Assembly (NCBI GenBank): GCA_016705125.1
Contig: JADIYW010000029.1
Span: 1 to 64,000 of the forward strand
Source: Bacteroidota bacterium
GTDB taxonomy: Bacteria > Bacteroidota > Bacteroidia > Chitinophagales > JADIYW01
DNA length: 64,000 nucleotides
Direction of reading: 5' to 3'
How positions within the stretch are numbered: position 1 is the stretch's first letter; each line of letters opens with the position of its first letter. The translations under genes were made by a program, and so were the position numbers. Below, piece after piece: positions 46,883 through 56,248 of this stretch. The notes under the pieces are model-generated. The model was not told the origin of the DNA. It saw only the letters and a list, made by a program, of their open reading frames with translations, and did no database searches.

Positions 46883-47587
46883 TTAAAAAGGATTGGTTGC
46901 CCAAACGGTTAATTCTGTAATAAAAGCGCTATCATCCATCTCGAGAGCAGATTTAATGGCATGTGCTATGTCGGTGGGTTTTACATATTTGTTTTCTAAT
47001 GGTTTTTCTATACCGTCCACAGTCCCAAATGCGGTAGGCACATAAGTTGGATTAATCAAAACCACTCGAATATTGTATTTTCTCAGTTCTTCTCTCCAGC
47101 AATCAGACATGCCACGAACGGCAAATTTCGATGCGGCATATACCGACCCATTTGCAAATCCCTTTAATGCAGCTGTGGATCCAATATTTATAATATTGCC
47201 ATAATTCTGATTTTTAAAATACGTCGCAGCTTTTTTACCCATCATTGCTGCTCCGAATAAATTGATACCAAATACAAATTGCCAATCAGACAAATTAGTA
47301 TCAAAAATTGATTTATGACCATTTGCTAATCCTGCATTATTTACAAGCGCATCAATACGACCAAATTTGGCCAAAAAAACAGCATAAATTCTATCTACAT
47401 CTGCCTCAATCGATACATCGCCCTGAATTGGAAATGCGCCTATTTCTTTGGCTGTTTGAAATAATTTCTCTGATGACCTAGCTGTTATTGCCACATTTGC
47501 ACCTGCTTTTATAAGCATTTCTGCTGTTGCTTTTCCCAATCCCTTGCTTGCGCCAGTTATAAGAATATTTTTTCCTTTTAAATCCAA
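46883..47587 (-). CDS. Short-chain dehydrogenase/reductase (SDR)
   Basis: 234 residues, classical SDR: cofactor motif NILITGASKGLGKATAEML, NNAGLANG, the catalytic Ser in INIGSTAALKG, and YAASKFAVRG (Tyr-x3-Lys). It is first in a three-gene operon (SDR, monooxygenase, symporter) and divergent from a second SDR gene. The substrate is unknown. Confidence 0.93.
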   Translation of the reverse strand: MDLKGKNILITGASKGLGKATAEMLIKAGANVAITARSSEKLFQTAKEIGAFPIQGDVSIEADVDRIYAVFLAKFGRIDALVNNAGLANGHKSIFDTNLSDWQFVFGINLFGAAMMGKKAATYFKNQNYGNIINIGSTAALKGFANGSVYAASKFAVRGMSDCWREELRKYNIRVVLINPTYVPTAFGTVDGIEKPLENKYVKPTDIAHAIKSALEMDDSAFITELTVWATNPF

Positions 47588-47688
47588 TCTATTTGTTTTT
47601 TTTAATGTTTATTTTGGGTACTAAATATAAGGAAAGATTTTATTTATATCTTGTAATTCGAATGGCTTTTTTTAAAAAAATAAATTAT

Positions 47689-48447
47689 ATGAATCAACAA
47701 GGAATAGTTTTAGTAACTGGCGGTGGAGGCGCAATTGGAAGTGCTATTGCATTAAGGTTTGCAGATGCAGGTTTTTCGGTAGGAGTTTTGGATCAAAATG
47801 AACTAGGGATGAAAGCATTAGCTGTTTTATTTGACAAAACAAAAATTCCTTTTTTTTATGAAAAAGTGGATTTAACACAAAAGGAACTTGTATTGCAAAG
47901 TGTTGAAAATTGCAAGCAATTTTACAAAACAGAAATAGTAGGAATTGTGAATTGTGCTGCAATAAATAAGATTGAAAAATTTAGTTATGATTCGATTGAC
48001 GATTTTGAGCGAATTTTACGAATAAATGTAATGGCTAATATTGTTCCTACTGGTGTGTGTTTATCCGATTTGGTTCGCAATAAAGGATTTGTAATTACGA
48101 TTTCGAGTGTTGCGGGTTTTGCACCACTGTATGGTCGAACGTCCTATTGTGCTAGCAAATTTGCGCTACATGGTTTTTTTGAAACATTAAGAACCGAGCA
48201 TTTGGGCGTATTGGATATAATGTTGGTTTGCCCTACTTTTGTAGATACTGCTTTTGGAAATAGTGAAAATAAAATGGAGATAAGTAAAAAATTGACACCC
48301 AATGAGGTGGCAAATGGAATATATAATGCTTATTTGAAAAAAGTAAAATTTTTATCATTAGGTAAAAATTCCAAATTAGCACGACTGATTTACAAATTTT
48401 TCCCTAAATTTTATATCAAAAAAATGATGGAACAAAACAAATTTTAG
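47689..48447 (+). CDS. Short-chain dehydrogenase/reductase (SDR), second copy
   Basis: About 252 residues from ATG at 47689 (MNQQGIVLVTGGGGAIGSAIALRFADAG). An earlier in-frame ATG at 47662 is possible, and the frame stays open to 47593. The catalytic set is present: NCAAINKIEKFSYDS, ITISSVAGFAPLYGRTSYCASKFALHGFFETLR. The last 40 residues are basic and hydrophobic (LIYKFFPKFYIKKMMEQNKF), a possible membrane-associating tail. It is divergent from the SDR-monooxygenase-symporter operon and may serve the same pathway. Confidence 0.92.
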   Translation: MNQQGIVLVTGGGGAIGSAIALRFADAGFSVGVLDQNELGMKALAVLFDKTKIPFFYEKVDLTQKELVLQSVENCKQFYKTEIVGIVNCAAINKIEKFSYDSIDDFERILRINVMANIVPTGVCLSDLVRNKGFVITISSVAGFAPLYGRTSYCASKFALHGFFETLRTEHLGVLDIMLVCPTFVDTAFGNSENKMEISKKLTPNEVANGIYNAYLKKVKFLSLGKNSKLARLIYKFFPKFYIKKMMEQNKF

Positions 48448-48453
48448 CCTAGA

Positions 48454-50064
48454 TTATAAGCTAAACTCCACCAAACCAATACTTAATGGGCCGTCAATTG
48501 TATTGTTTGTAAATGGCTTGTTTTCTAATTTCATCAATTCGTTTACGTCGATATTGTCTATCCCAGTTATGCCTGTGTGCGAATACAGTTTGTCTGCTTT
48601 TAGGTATTTTACAGTTGCGTTGGCATAAACAATATTCCCCAGACTTTCAATTTTTACTGGTCCACCGGATCTGTTTACAAACCATAAATACAATTTCTTG
48701 GTGCTTGGATTGTAAAATAAACGACCATTAAAACTTCTTGCATCTAAAGTTGAACTACGTGTAATCGTTTGATTAACGTTTTTGCCACCACCATTTAATA
48801 TGTCGGCTAAAAATCGAAAAGCATAAAAGGAAGAAGTAGTACTTGTTAATTTATTGCCACTCAAATTAGGTTTATTGGGAAGCGATTCTACTATGGTACC
48901 ATATCCACGACCTTGCGAAATAAAATTATGGAAAGAAGAATTTTCTAATACATTATTATTCTTTTGGTTAAAATCGTTCATATCCATCAATGCTTCTGTT
49001 ACAAATGAAGCATGAATAAAAGTGTTACGTACCGTTTTAGGTGTTTTTACATTCCACTCGGTAAACCACATTTTTTTATTGCCATAATATTTTTTAAATG
49101 GATCAAAAAGTCTGGATGACAATTGATAAAAAATTGGACTTAATAAATCATATTCACAGTCGAATCCTTTTTGTAAATCCGACTCAGCCATTTCAGCACA
49201 ATTATCATCTTTTACGTAAGTATGTACGATAAAAGCATCATAAAAAGTCTCTTTTCCTAAGCCAGTATTCCACTCATCAGCAAATGCTCCTGTACCAACT
49301 GTTCCACCAGCCTCGCCAGCTAATTTGGCTGCAATAACGCCAATTTTTATTTCTGGAAACGCTTTTCTAATTGGACCAGCAAACATTTTTGCTTTATTTA
49401 TATAGGTCTGTACATTAGGGAAAAGTGCTCTATATTCATTAAAATAAAGTTCATTTCCTAATTCCACACCAATTACCTCGGTGCCAGATGCTTTAATTTT
49501 ATTAATGGCATAAATAACATCATCTGGTGTGCCGGTAATGATATTGGCTACATAAAGGCATTTGTGTTTTACGGTTTTGCTATATTCAATATAATCATCG
49601 AGTGCATTTGAAGATAAAGCAGCCTGTTTTTGTAATTCTTTATACATCACACCTTGTCCTTTTACCTCACCTTCTTTTAAGCCATAACCTGGTCCTTTTG
49701 GATGAAAATAATTGGCCAAAGTACCGCCAGGAAATCGCAATACCCTTGGCGTTAATTGTTTGCTTAAATCCAAAATCTCTTTTTCTTTGTCAATGCCTAA
49801 AGTAAAACTAAAAGCAGAATTGAATCCTAATAAGCCTTCCTGAACTGGACTAGTCGCCGATAAATCAGCAGTAAAAGAAACCGTTCCGCCAACACCTTGC
49901 ACGGAAGCAGGACTTGAAGTTTCAGAAGTTGGATTCGATTTTGGACCTTTTGGTCCTTTATTTTGAGTTTGTTGTGTTTTCAATAATGCATCACACGAAA
50001 TAATGCTTAAAACAGTAGCAATACCGAGTACAACTAGCTTTATATTTGAATTTATTTTTCTCAT
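48454..50064 (-). CDS. Clan GH-A glycoside hydrolase lipoprotein (GH51/GH79-like)
   Basis: 536 residues. Lipoprotein signal VVLGIATVLSIISC, then a 40-residue Pro/Ser/Thr linker and a TIM-barrel core. LTPRVLRFPGGTLANYFHP is the early barrel signature. GVELGNELYF (about residue 204) supplies the Asn-Glu acid/base pair, and KKMWFTEWNVK (about residue 335) the nucleophile Glu. The beta-rich C-terminal region (about 430-536) resembles the accessory domain of arabinofuranosidases and glucuronidases. Substrate family is uncertain. It is homologous to the T9SS-sorted protein encoded divergently at 50460-52845. Confidence 0.85.
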   Translation of the reverse strand: MRKINSNIKLVVLGIATVLSIISCDALLKTQQTQNKGPKGPKSNPTSETSSPASVQGVGGTVSFTADLSATSPVQEGLLGFNSAFSFTLGIDKEKEILDLSKQLTPRVLRFPGGTLANYFHPKGPGYGLKEGEVKGQGVMYKELQKQAALSSNALDDYIEYSKTVKHKCLYVANIITGTPDDVIYAINKIKASGTEVIGVELGNELYFNEYRALFPNVQTYINKAKMFAGPIRKAFPEIKIGVIAAKLAGEAGGTVGTGAFADEWNTGLGKETFYDAFIVHTYVKDDNCAEMAESDLQKGFDCEYDLLSPIFYQLSSRLFDPFKKYYGNKKMWFTEWNVKTPKTVRNTFIHASFVTEALMDMNDFNQKNNNVLENSSFHNFISQGRGYGTIVESLPNKPNLSGNKLTSTTSSFYAFRFLADILNGGGKNVNQTITRSSTLDARSFNGRLFYNPSTKKLYLWFVNRSGGPVKIESLGNIVYANATVKYLKADKLYSHTGITGIDNIDVNELMKLENKPFTNNTIDGPLSIGLVEFSL

Positions 50065-50181
50065 AAAGGATATAATTTAAAATATCCCTACAAAAATAAG
50101 CCTAATTAATGAGTTTTAGGAAATTTTAAGTTATTTTTAGGAAAGTTTTTTTGAAAATACAAAATAATAGTCCATTTAATT

Positions 50182-50275
50182 TGGGCGTGCCCCTTCGTGC
50201 CTTCGGGTCGGGCTATCGCTACAAGTCCTCACTCATGCTTCGTTGCGGGCTTTTTCGCTCTATCCCTCACGCGAA
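50182..50275 (+). repeat. Dispersed intergenic repeat, copy C
   Basis: TTGGGCGTGCCCCTTCGTGC, then GGGTCGGGCTATCGCTACAAG and CGGGCTTTTTCGCTCTATCC. GC-rich against its surroundings and related in layout to copy A. Any short frame across it is repeat-derived, not a gene. Confidence 0.65.
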
Positions 50276-50407
50276 AGAAATTTCAGATTTGGGATTTATG
50301 ATTTTAGATTTGGAACACTCAAAAACTTTTCCAAACCTTTCGACGGTATTAAAGAGATTTGGAAAAGTTAAATGGGATAAAGTTTTTCATAATAAGCTAG
50401 TAAACAA

Positions 50408-50439
50408 TTTGCATTTCTAAATCAAATTGATTATATTTG
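50408..50439 (+). promoter_or_regulatory. Bacteroidota-type promoter of the secreted GH-A gene
   Basis: TTTG at 50408-50411, 20 bases, TATATTTG at 50432-50439: a full match to TTTG-N19-21-TAnnTTTG. It lies 20 bases before ATG 50460, which supports 50460 as the true translation start. Confidence 0.75.
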
Positions 50440-50459
50440 TTCAAACAAAAAACACTACC

Positions 50460-52845
50460 ATGAAAACACCACAGTCCACAGTCCTTAAATGCCAAATTTT
50501 TATTACTATTTAGTATATTAGTTATGGGTCGAATAGCTTTAATTGCACAATGCACTCCTGCCAATACCCTGAATTTTGATTACGACCCATATAACGAGCA
50601 AGTTCCAATTAATTTAGAAAACTTTGGATATAATACCTATTCATTGTATAACAAAGCAGTAAGTGCTGAAAATACAAATTCGGCAAACGACCATTATACC
50701 AATTGTACCGACCAGTACAACCCCAAAACCCAATTTATGGATATTTGGGATGAATTGCCTGGTAATATGATGCGTTTTCCTGGTGGCACTGCCTCGCAAT
50801 TATACCATTCGGGTTTTACCAATTATTCATATGTTGTTACACCTGCATTGTCTGCGCCCTATTATCCACTTGCGACAGCTTGTCCTTATGCGAGTTATAG
50901 TATTGGGTCTACTCAATTAAATTCAAGCAATAATAAATTTAAAGGATATGGCGTAAAAAGCAAAACTGGAATTGGTGGGGAAAAACTACCTGAAAATAAA
51001 GATTTAGGAAACGCACCACAATATCCAAGTTCAATATGGGATTATCTACATAAGGAATTCGACCCACACCGCAAACGCAATATCATTTACGATTTTATTG
51101 AATTGATAAAGGAAAAAGAAGATAGACAAGGAGGTAAAAAAGTGGAAGTGCTGTTTGTTTTTAATATAATGACCCATTTGTACGACCATTCGATAAATGC
51201 TAATTTAGGTAATAAGATATTAGATCTAAAAGCTGTTAAACTTGATGCAACTGCACCAAAACATGACCAATTTGTTTCCGAAATGAACGAAAACCTAAAT
51301 ACATTGAGATTTTTACTCAACAATGGCATCAATGTAGTAGGTGTAGAAATGGGTAATGAATTGACACATGATAGATATGCTGAATTAGAATTATCGCCCA
51401 TTGAATATATTGAAATTGTAAAGCAATATGCCGAAATATTAAGGACACAAACTGAATTTAATGGCATTAAAATTGGTGTTGTTGGGGAAGTATCACTTGC
51501 TGATGATGCGGATTTAACTACAATAGATTGTAATGAGGATATTTTACAAAATGGAAATGGCATACTTCAATTAAGTACCACTTATAATTTATGTTGGGAT
51601 ATTCAATTAGCAAAAAATTCAAAATTTTTGGATGGAAACAAAACGATACAGTCTTTGTACGACGCATTTATTATCCATAAATATTTTAACACAAATCATT
51701 CTGATATTTACAATATAAATAACGATAAAAGTTTTGGCTCTTTTATGAATAATATTGAAGACATTAAAACAATTTATCTAAATTTTACTCAAAATAATAT
51801 AAGCAATTTTAAAATTTGGTTTACCGAATGGAATCAAGACCCAATTAGGATAGATGATAACAAAAAGAGCGATAATACGCGCTATATTTACGATGTTTAT
51901 TCTTACCTAACACAGTATAATGCTTTTAATAATAATGTATTTGAATACACCACCTTTCATAATTTTTTGGGCGCAAGTAAAATCTCCTTAATTTACACCA
52001 ATGGAAGTGGTGCATTGGAGGAAAGAGACAATATAAAAGCACATTATTTGATGAATAAAATACAAGATATTGGAGCTACTACTTCTTATTTAACATCAAA
52101 TACCACTATACCCAAATCTTCCTCCACTAATTATAAATTTACAGAATTAAACGTAAGTGGAGATAAGTTTTGGTTAAAAGATTATGCCTATTTGGCAAAG
52201 TATTCTTCAAGTGGTGGCTTTGAACCATTACCAGCGGTATCAGGGCCATGTGGAACAATATGTAGAGGTGGCTATACATTGTATAAAATTGTTTATTTTA
52301 TGTTTAACAATTCAACGAATAATAGTTATTGCCTAAACCCTACCTTTAAAAATGAAAATACATTTTATACAATAAATCCAAATATTTTATTAGGAAATAC
52401 AGTAAACCCTTCCGTATATTATTATAATGAGGACTTTTCGGTTGTTCCTCCTGCAAATGATAAAGAAATTGGATTTATGCCTGCCGTAGTTAGTGCAAAT
52501 AGCAGCATAATACAACCCAAATCGATAGGATATGTTAGATACGCTTATCCATTCGACCCTGTAGGTTGTTATCCCGGCTATCGGTTAGCAAATATGGAAG
52601 ATATAAAGGACAAAACCAACCCAATATTTATTTATCCCAATCCTGCACAAAACAAGTTGTTTGTTGGAGGAGTAAATATAGAAACATCCGCCTCTACTAC
52701 CATTTATGATGTGCAAGGCAAATCAACAAATTACAAGATTATTAACAATGAAATAGATATATCTGAATTAACGAATGGCATATACTTTTTGTCGCTCGAA
52801 AATGAGGGGATTTTGTTTCATCAAAAATTTGTAATTCAAAAGTAA
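50460..52845 (+). CDS. Secreted clan GH-A glycoside hydrolase with type IX sorting domain (signal peptide frameshifted)
   Basis: The open frame from 50524 gives 773 residues. The export signal begins at ATG 50460 (MKTPQSTVLK) and continues in this frame as NAKFLLLFSILVMGRIALIAQ, so one extra or two missing bases in the AAA run near 50488 split it. The core parallels the neighbouring lipoprotein: MMRFPGGTASQLYHSG, VVGVEMGNELTHDRY (acid/base Glu near 279), FKIWFTEWNQD (nucleophile Glu near 434). It ends with a sorting domain (FIYPNPAQNKLFVGGVN to GILFHQKFVIQK). It probably acts on cell-wall or plant glycans at the surface. Confidence 0.85.
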
Positions 52846-52850
52846 ATATT

Positions 52851-55154
52851 ATGCTTTTTTTTAAAAATTATTTATTGCTATTTATAGCAATAATACTTGT
52901 TTCGTTTAATTTAAGAGGACAATCGGATAGTGCATATACATCCAAATATTATACAATCTATTCCGAGATTTTAAATCCCATTGATAAAGAAAAAACGAAT
53001 GGGGAAAGGATTTTCCAGCCTTATATAAAGGAAATAATTGTAGATAAAAATTCTAAATTATATGATGCATTGAAAATCGTACAAGTTGATTCCTTTTTTT
53101 GGTTCGTTAAAAAGGACTCATTATTGATTTTTGATTTAGATGGGTTGTTTATACAAGGAAAAAAATTAATTGACTCTGAATTAAATTCTCCACCTAGTTA
53201 TGATGAAATTACCAATTTAACTTACGATGGAAATTTTGTTTATGCTGTTAATAACAATGAAAATAAAACTATTTTCGTAATAGAGCCAATCTCTAAATCT
53301 ATTATAAATAAAATACATGTAAGTGGTTTTGAATCTGAATTTTCATCTGGCTCACCTTATAATATGCGATGGATTACTTATGATGCATCAGCCGATAGTA
53401 GTCGTGGCGGGTTTTGGGTTGGCAGTTATAATGATAATTTCTTTCAAATAGACAAACTTGGAAACATTTTAGACACAATATCTGTAACAAACAATACAAT
53501 TGGAGAAATATATTCTGCATTTTATGATAATAATACTCCAAATGGACCGTTTCTTTGGTGTTATCGAAGAATAGGTTATTCACCTAATGATTTGGATATT
53601 ATAGCTATTTCATTAAAAAAAGATTCTACATTCGGAAGAATTTTACATACAAAAGAAAGCATTGTTTTTGATGTAGATATTTTTAATTATCACCATCCAA
53701 GGAGTGGTTATGTATATATTAATAAAGGTTTTGTGAATAGTCAAGATGTTATTTTAGTATATTCAACAGGTAGGTACATTCGTTGCTACCCCATGTCATT
53801 CCCAACTATAGATGTTTCAGTCGATCCATTTGTAACTACCAGTACCTATACACAATGGCCATTGTATGCTATTGATACGGTATGGTTTAAGGGCAAAATA
53901 AACAATGCAAGTCCATTTACCCAATTTGGGGCAGAATTGACCCTAAATATTGTAAAGGATGGTGCCATCGAACAGTCCTTTATTGGAACATATAACCTCC
54001 AACCTTTTGAAAATAAAGAAGTGGTATTCGGGCCATACTTTCCCACTAGCATGGGTATTTATACTTTAGAAAGCCACGCCTCACTTGCAGGTGATGAAGA
54101 TGCAAATAATGATAATGCCATTTCTACTTTTGCAATCACAGACAGTACTTATGGTAGAGATACTTGGAATTTTTTAACTAACCCTGCCGAATTTGTGGAT
54201 TATAAATTTATGTGGGGTCCCGATTTGGGTTTGTCTGGTGATGGTGGTAGCGATGAACAAGGTGCATTATTTACTATCGATAAACCTATGTTACTTACTT
54301 CTGTTTCTGCATTTTTAAAACCAACCGAAGCAAATGATATTACCACTTTTGATATTCATAAAATAAATTTTTCCTATATCAGAGCAGAACCATTTGCTCA
54401 AACAATTCCATTTTCTGCCAAAATTGAAGATACTGGCATTATAAAACAATATACGATTCCAATGGAAAGTGGTGGTGTGAGGCTTGGTGCTGGTACTTAT
54501 TTTATCAATATCAAAGAAGGACATTCGCCCAACCGAATGATATATACTCGTAATAATTACGTACCATACATTAATAAATATTATGGAGATGATTTGTATT
54601 ACTATGAAATGGAGGGGGATGATAATATCCGAGGTGCGCTCACTATTCGCCCTAATTTTGCTTGTAAAAACGAATTACTTGCGCCTAGCATTATCCAATC
54701 TAATCAAACGCTTACCTGTAATACGCAATATACAGACCTTAAATTCCAATGGTATAAAAACAATGTGCCAGTGGGTGGCGCAACCAACAAAAACTTTTAC
54801 CCACGGGGTGAAGCAGGCAAATATTCGGTACTAATAAATAAAGAAAATTGCTACCAAATGTCGGCAGTATTTGAAATTGTAACAGGCATATTTAATAATG
54901 AAACACAAAACTTATCTATTTTTCCAAATCCTACAAACGACAAAGTTTATATAAGTACCGATGCCACCATGAATGGTGATATGGAAATACAAGTATTAGA
55001 TATTTTGGGTAAAACAATAAACACTCAAATAATCAAAAATATAACGCCCAACCAAACTATCCCTATTGACCTAAAAAACATTTCAACAGGGGTTTATATC
55101 ATTCATGCCAAAATTGGGGAACAATCTTGGGAAGGGAGATTGGTGGTGGAATAG
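52851..55154 (+). CDS. Type IX-sorted secreted protein with beta-propeller-like region
   Basis: 767 residues with a signal peptide (NYLLLFIAIILVSFNLRGQ). Residues about 110-330 have propeller-like repeats (ITNLTYDGNFVYAVNNNENKTIFVIEPI, GGFWVGSYNDNFFQIDKLGNILDTI). A CARDB-like adhesion segment follows (VWFKGKINNASPFTQFGAELTLNIV), then a jelly-roll region, an Ig-like module (LTCNTQYTDLKFQWYKNNVPVGG), and a type A sorting domain (LSIFPNPTNDKVYISTDA). It starts 5 bases after the GH-A gene and is probably co-transcribed. The second codon is followed by a T8-A5 tract that could slip. No enzyme signature was found. Confidence 0.85.
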   Translation: MLFFKNYLLLFIAIILVSFNLRGQSDSAYTSKYYTIYSEILNPIDKEKTNGERIFQPYIKEIIVDKNSKLYDALKIVQVDSFFWFVKKDSLLIFDLDGLFIQGKKLIDSELNSPPSYDEITNLTYDGNFVYAVNNNENKTIFVIEPISKSIINKIHVSGFESEFSSGSPYNMRWITYDASADSSRGGFWVGSYNDNFFQIDKLGNILDTISVTNNTIGEIYSAFYDNNTPNGPFLWCYRRIGYSPNDLDIIAISLKKDSTFGRILHTKESIVFDVDIFNYHHPRSGYVYINKGFVNSQDVILVYSTGRYIRCYPMSFPTIDVSVDPFVTTSTYTQWPLYAIDTVWFKGKINNASPFTQFGAELTLNIVKDGAIEQSFIGTYNLQPFENKEVVFGPYFPTSMGIYTLESHASLAGDEDANNDNAISTFAITDSTYGRDTWNFLTNPAEFVDYKFMWGPDLGLSGDGGSDEQGALFTIDKPMLLTSVSAFLKPTEANDITTFDIHKINFSYIRAEPFAQTIPFSAKIEDTGIIKQYTIPMESGGVRLGAGTYFINIKEGHSPNRMIYTRNNYVPYINKYYGDDLYYYEMEGDDNIRGALTIRPNFACKNELLAPSIIQSNQTLTCNTQYTDLKFQWYKNNVPVGGATNKNFYPRGEAGKYSVLINKENCYQMSAVFEIVTGIFNNETQNLSIFPNPTNDKVYISTDATMNGDMEIQVLDILGKTINTQIIKNITPNQTIPIDLKNISTGVYIIHAKIGEQSWEGRLVVE

Positions 55155-55188
55155 GTATTAGGGAATAAGGATTCAAGAAACATCTTTT

Positions 55189-56163
55189 CTATTTTTTAAC
55201 CTCCCTATTTACATTTTCTTTTAAATAATAATCAAAAACTTCCTTTGAGGTTTTGGAAGGAATGAATCCAAATTCTTCTTTTAGTTTGGTGTTTAATAAT
55301 ACAGGTCTGAATTGTACAAAATTAACAATAAATGCATTGTATTTACTCAAGCCTAAAGGATAAAGTAAACCAAAAACCCCTTTAATAAGCCAAGCAGGTA
55401 GGGTTTGGTTTTTTTTGCCCATTATTGAAGCGATTTCTTTTACCGAAAGTGAACCATCGCCAGCAACATTATAAATACCAGGCTTCCCATCGGTTATTGC
55501 CTTGTATAATATGCAAACCAAGTCTTTATCCCAAATAAAAACGAAAGGACTTTTATGGTTTTTAATTTCCAAAATTTTTGGTTTTTCGAGGTATTCTGTA
55601 ATAGGGTTTTTAGTGGTTTTTCCTAAAATAGTGCCTACTCTAAAAACGAATTGTTGTAGTTCAGGGTTGGTAGCTCTTTTTTCTGCTAAAAATACTTCAA
55701 TTAATTTTTTATGGTGCGAATAGGCAAATTCATAATTGCCCTCAATCGGAAAATCCTCTGTAATCCATTTATTGTTATTTTCTTTATGGTATCCGTAAGC
55801 GGCTCCACTAGAGGTAACGATAAATTTAGAAACATTATTTTCAATACAAGCCTTTACCAAATTTTTAGTGCCATTTACATCAATATCGTATTCCTTTTCT
55901 CTATCACTTTTATCGGGTGTTGAAATAATAGCAGCCAAATGAACAACAGTTTCAATATGATTATCTGAAATTATTTGATTTAATTCATTGGAACGAATAT
56001 CCATTTTAATGCATAAAAGAGCAGGGTTATTCAAAAATTCGGGTCGAAAATGAATGTCTAAACAAATTATTTTTTGATCAACATTGATTTTGTCTTCTAA
56101 TAATTTTAATACAAATTGACTACCCAAATAACCATTTGCTCCAGTAACTAAAATATTGCCCAC
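55189..56163 (-). CDS. NAD-dependent epimerase/dehydratase (extended SDR)
   Basis: 324 residues: ILVTGANGYLGSQFVLKLLE (NAD-binding), VVHLAAIISTPDKSDREKEYDIDVNGTKNLVKAC, FIVTSSGAAYGYH, and Tyr-x3-Lys in FAYSHHKKLIEVF. The C-terminal part reads GIYNVAGDGSLSVKEIASIMGK. It resembles sugar-nucleotide epimerases or reductases acting on membrane-linked substrates; the specific reaction is not readable. Monocistronic, and divergent from proline dehydrogenase. Confidence 0.9.
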   Translation of the reverse strand: MGNILVTGANGYLGSQFVLKLLEDKINVDQKIICLDIHFRPEFLNNPALLCIKMDIRSNELNQIISDNHIETVVHLAAIISTPDKSDREKEYDIDVNGTKNLVKACIENNVSKFIVTSSGAAYGYHKENNNKWITEDFPIEGNYEFAYSHHKKLIEVFLAEKRATNPELQQFVFRVGTILGKTTKNPITEYLEKPKILEIKNHKSPFVFIWDKDLVCILYKAITDGKPGIYNVAGDGSLSVKEIASIMGKKNQTLPAWLIKGVFGLLYPLGLSKYNAFIVNFVQFRPVLLNTKLKEEFGFIPSKTSKEVFDYYLKENVNREVKK

Positions 56164-56248
56164 TAAATTATTTTTTCGTAAATATAAGATATATTAGTTT
56201 AAACATATAACTTGCAAGCGTGTTATTTATGTAAATACTTTTTAGATT

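Noticed and set aside
50151..50420. An 89-codon plus-strand frame before the secreted GH-A gene
   Set aside because: Most of it is translation of the dispersed GC-rich repeat (copy C); such frames are artefacts of the repeat.
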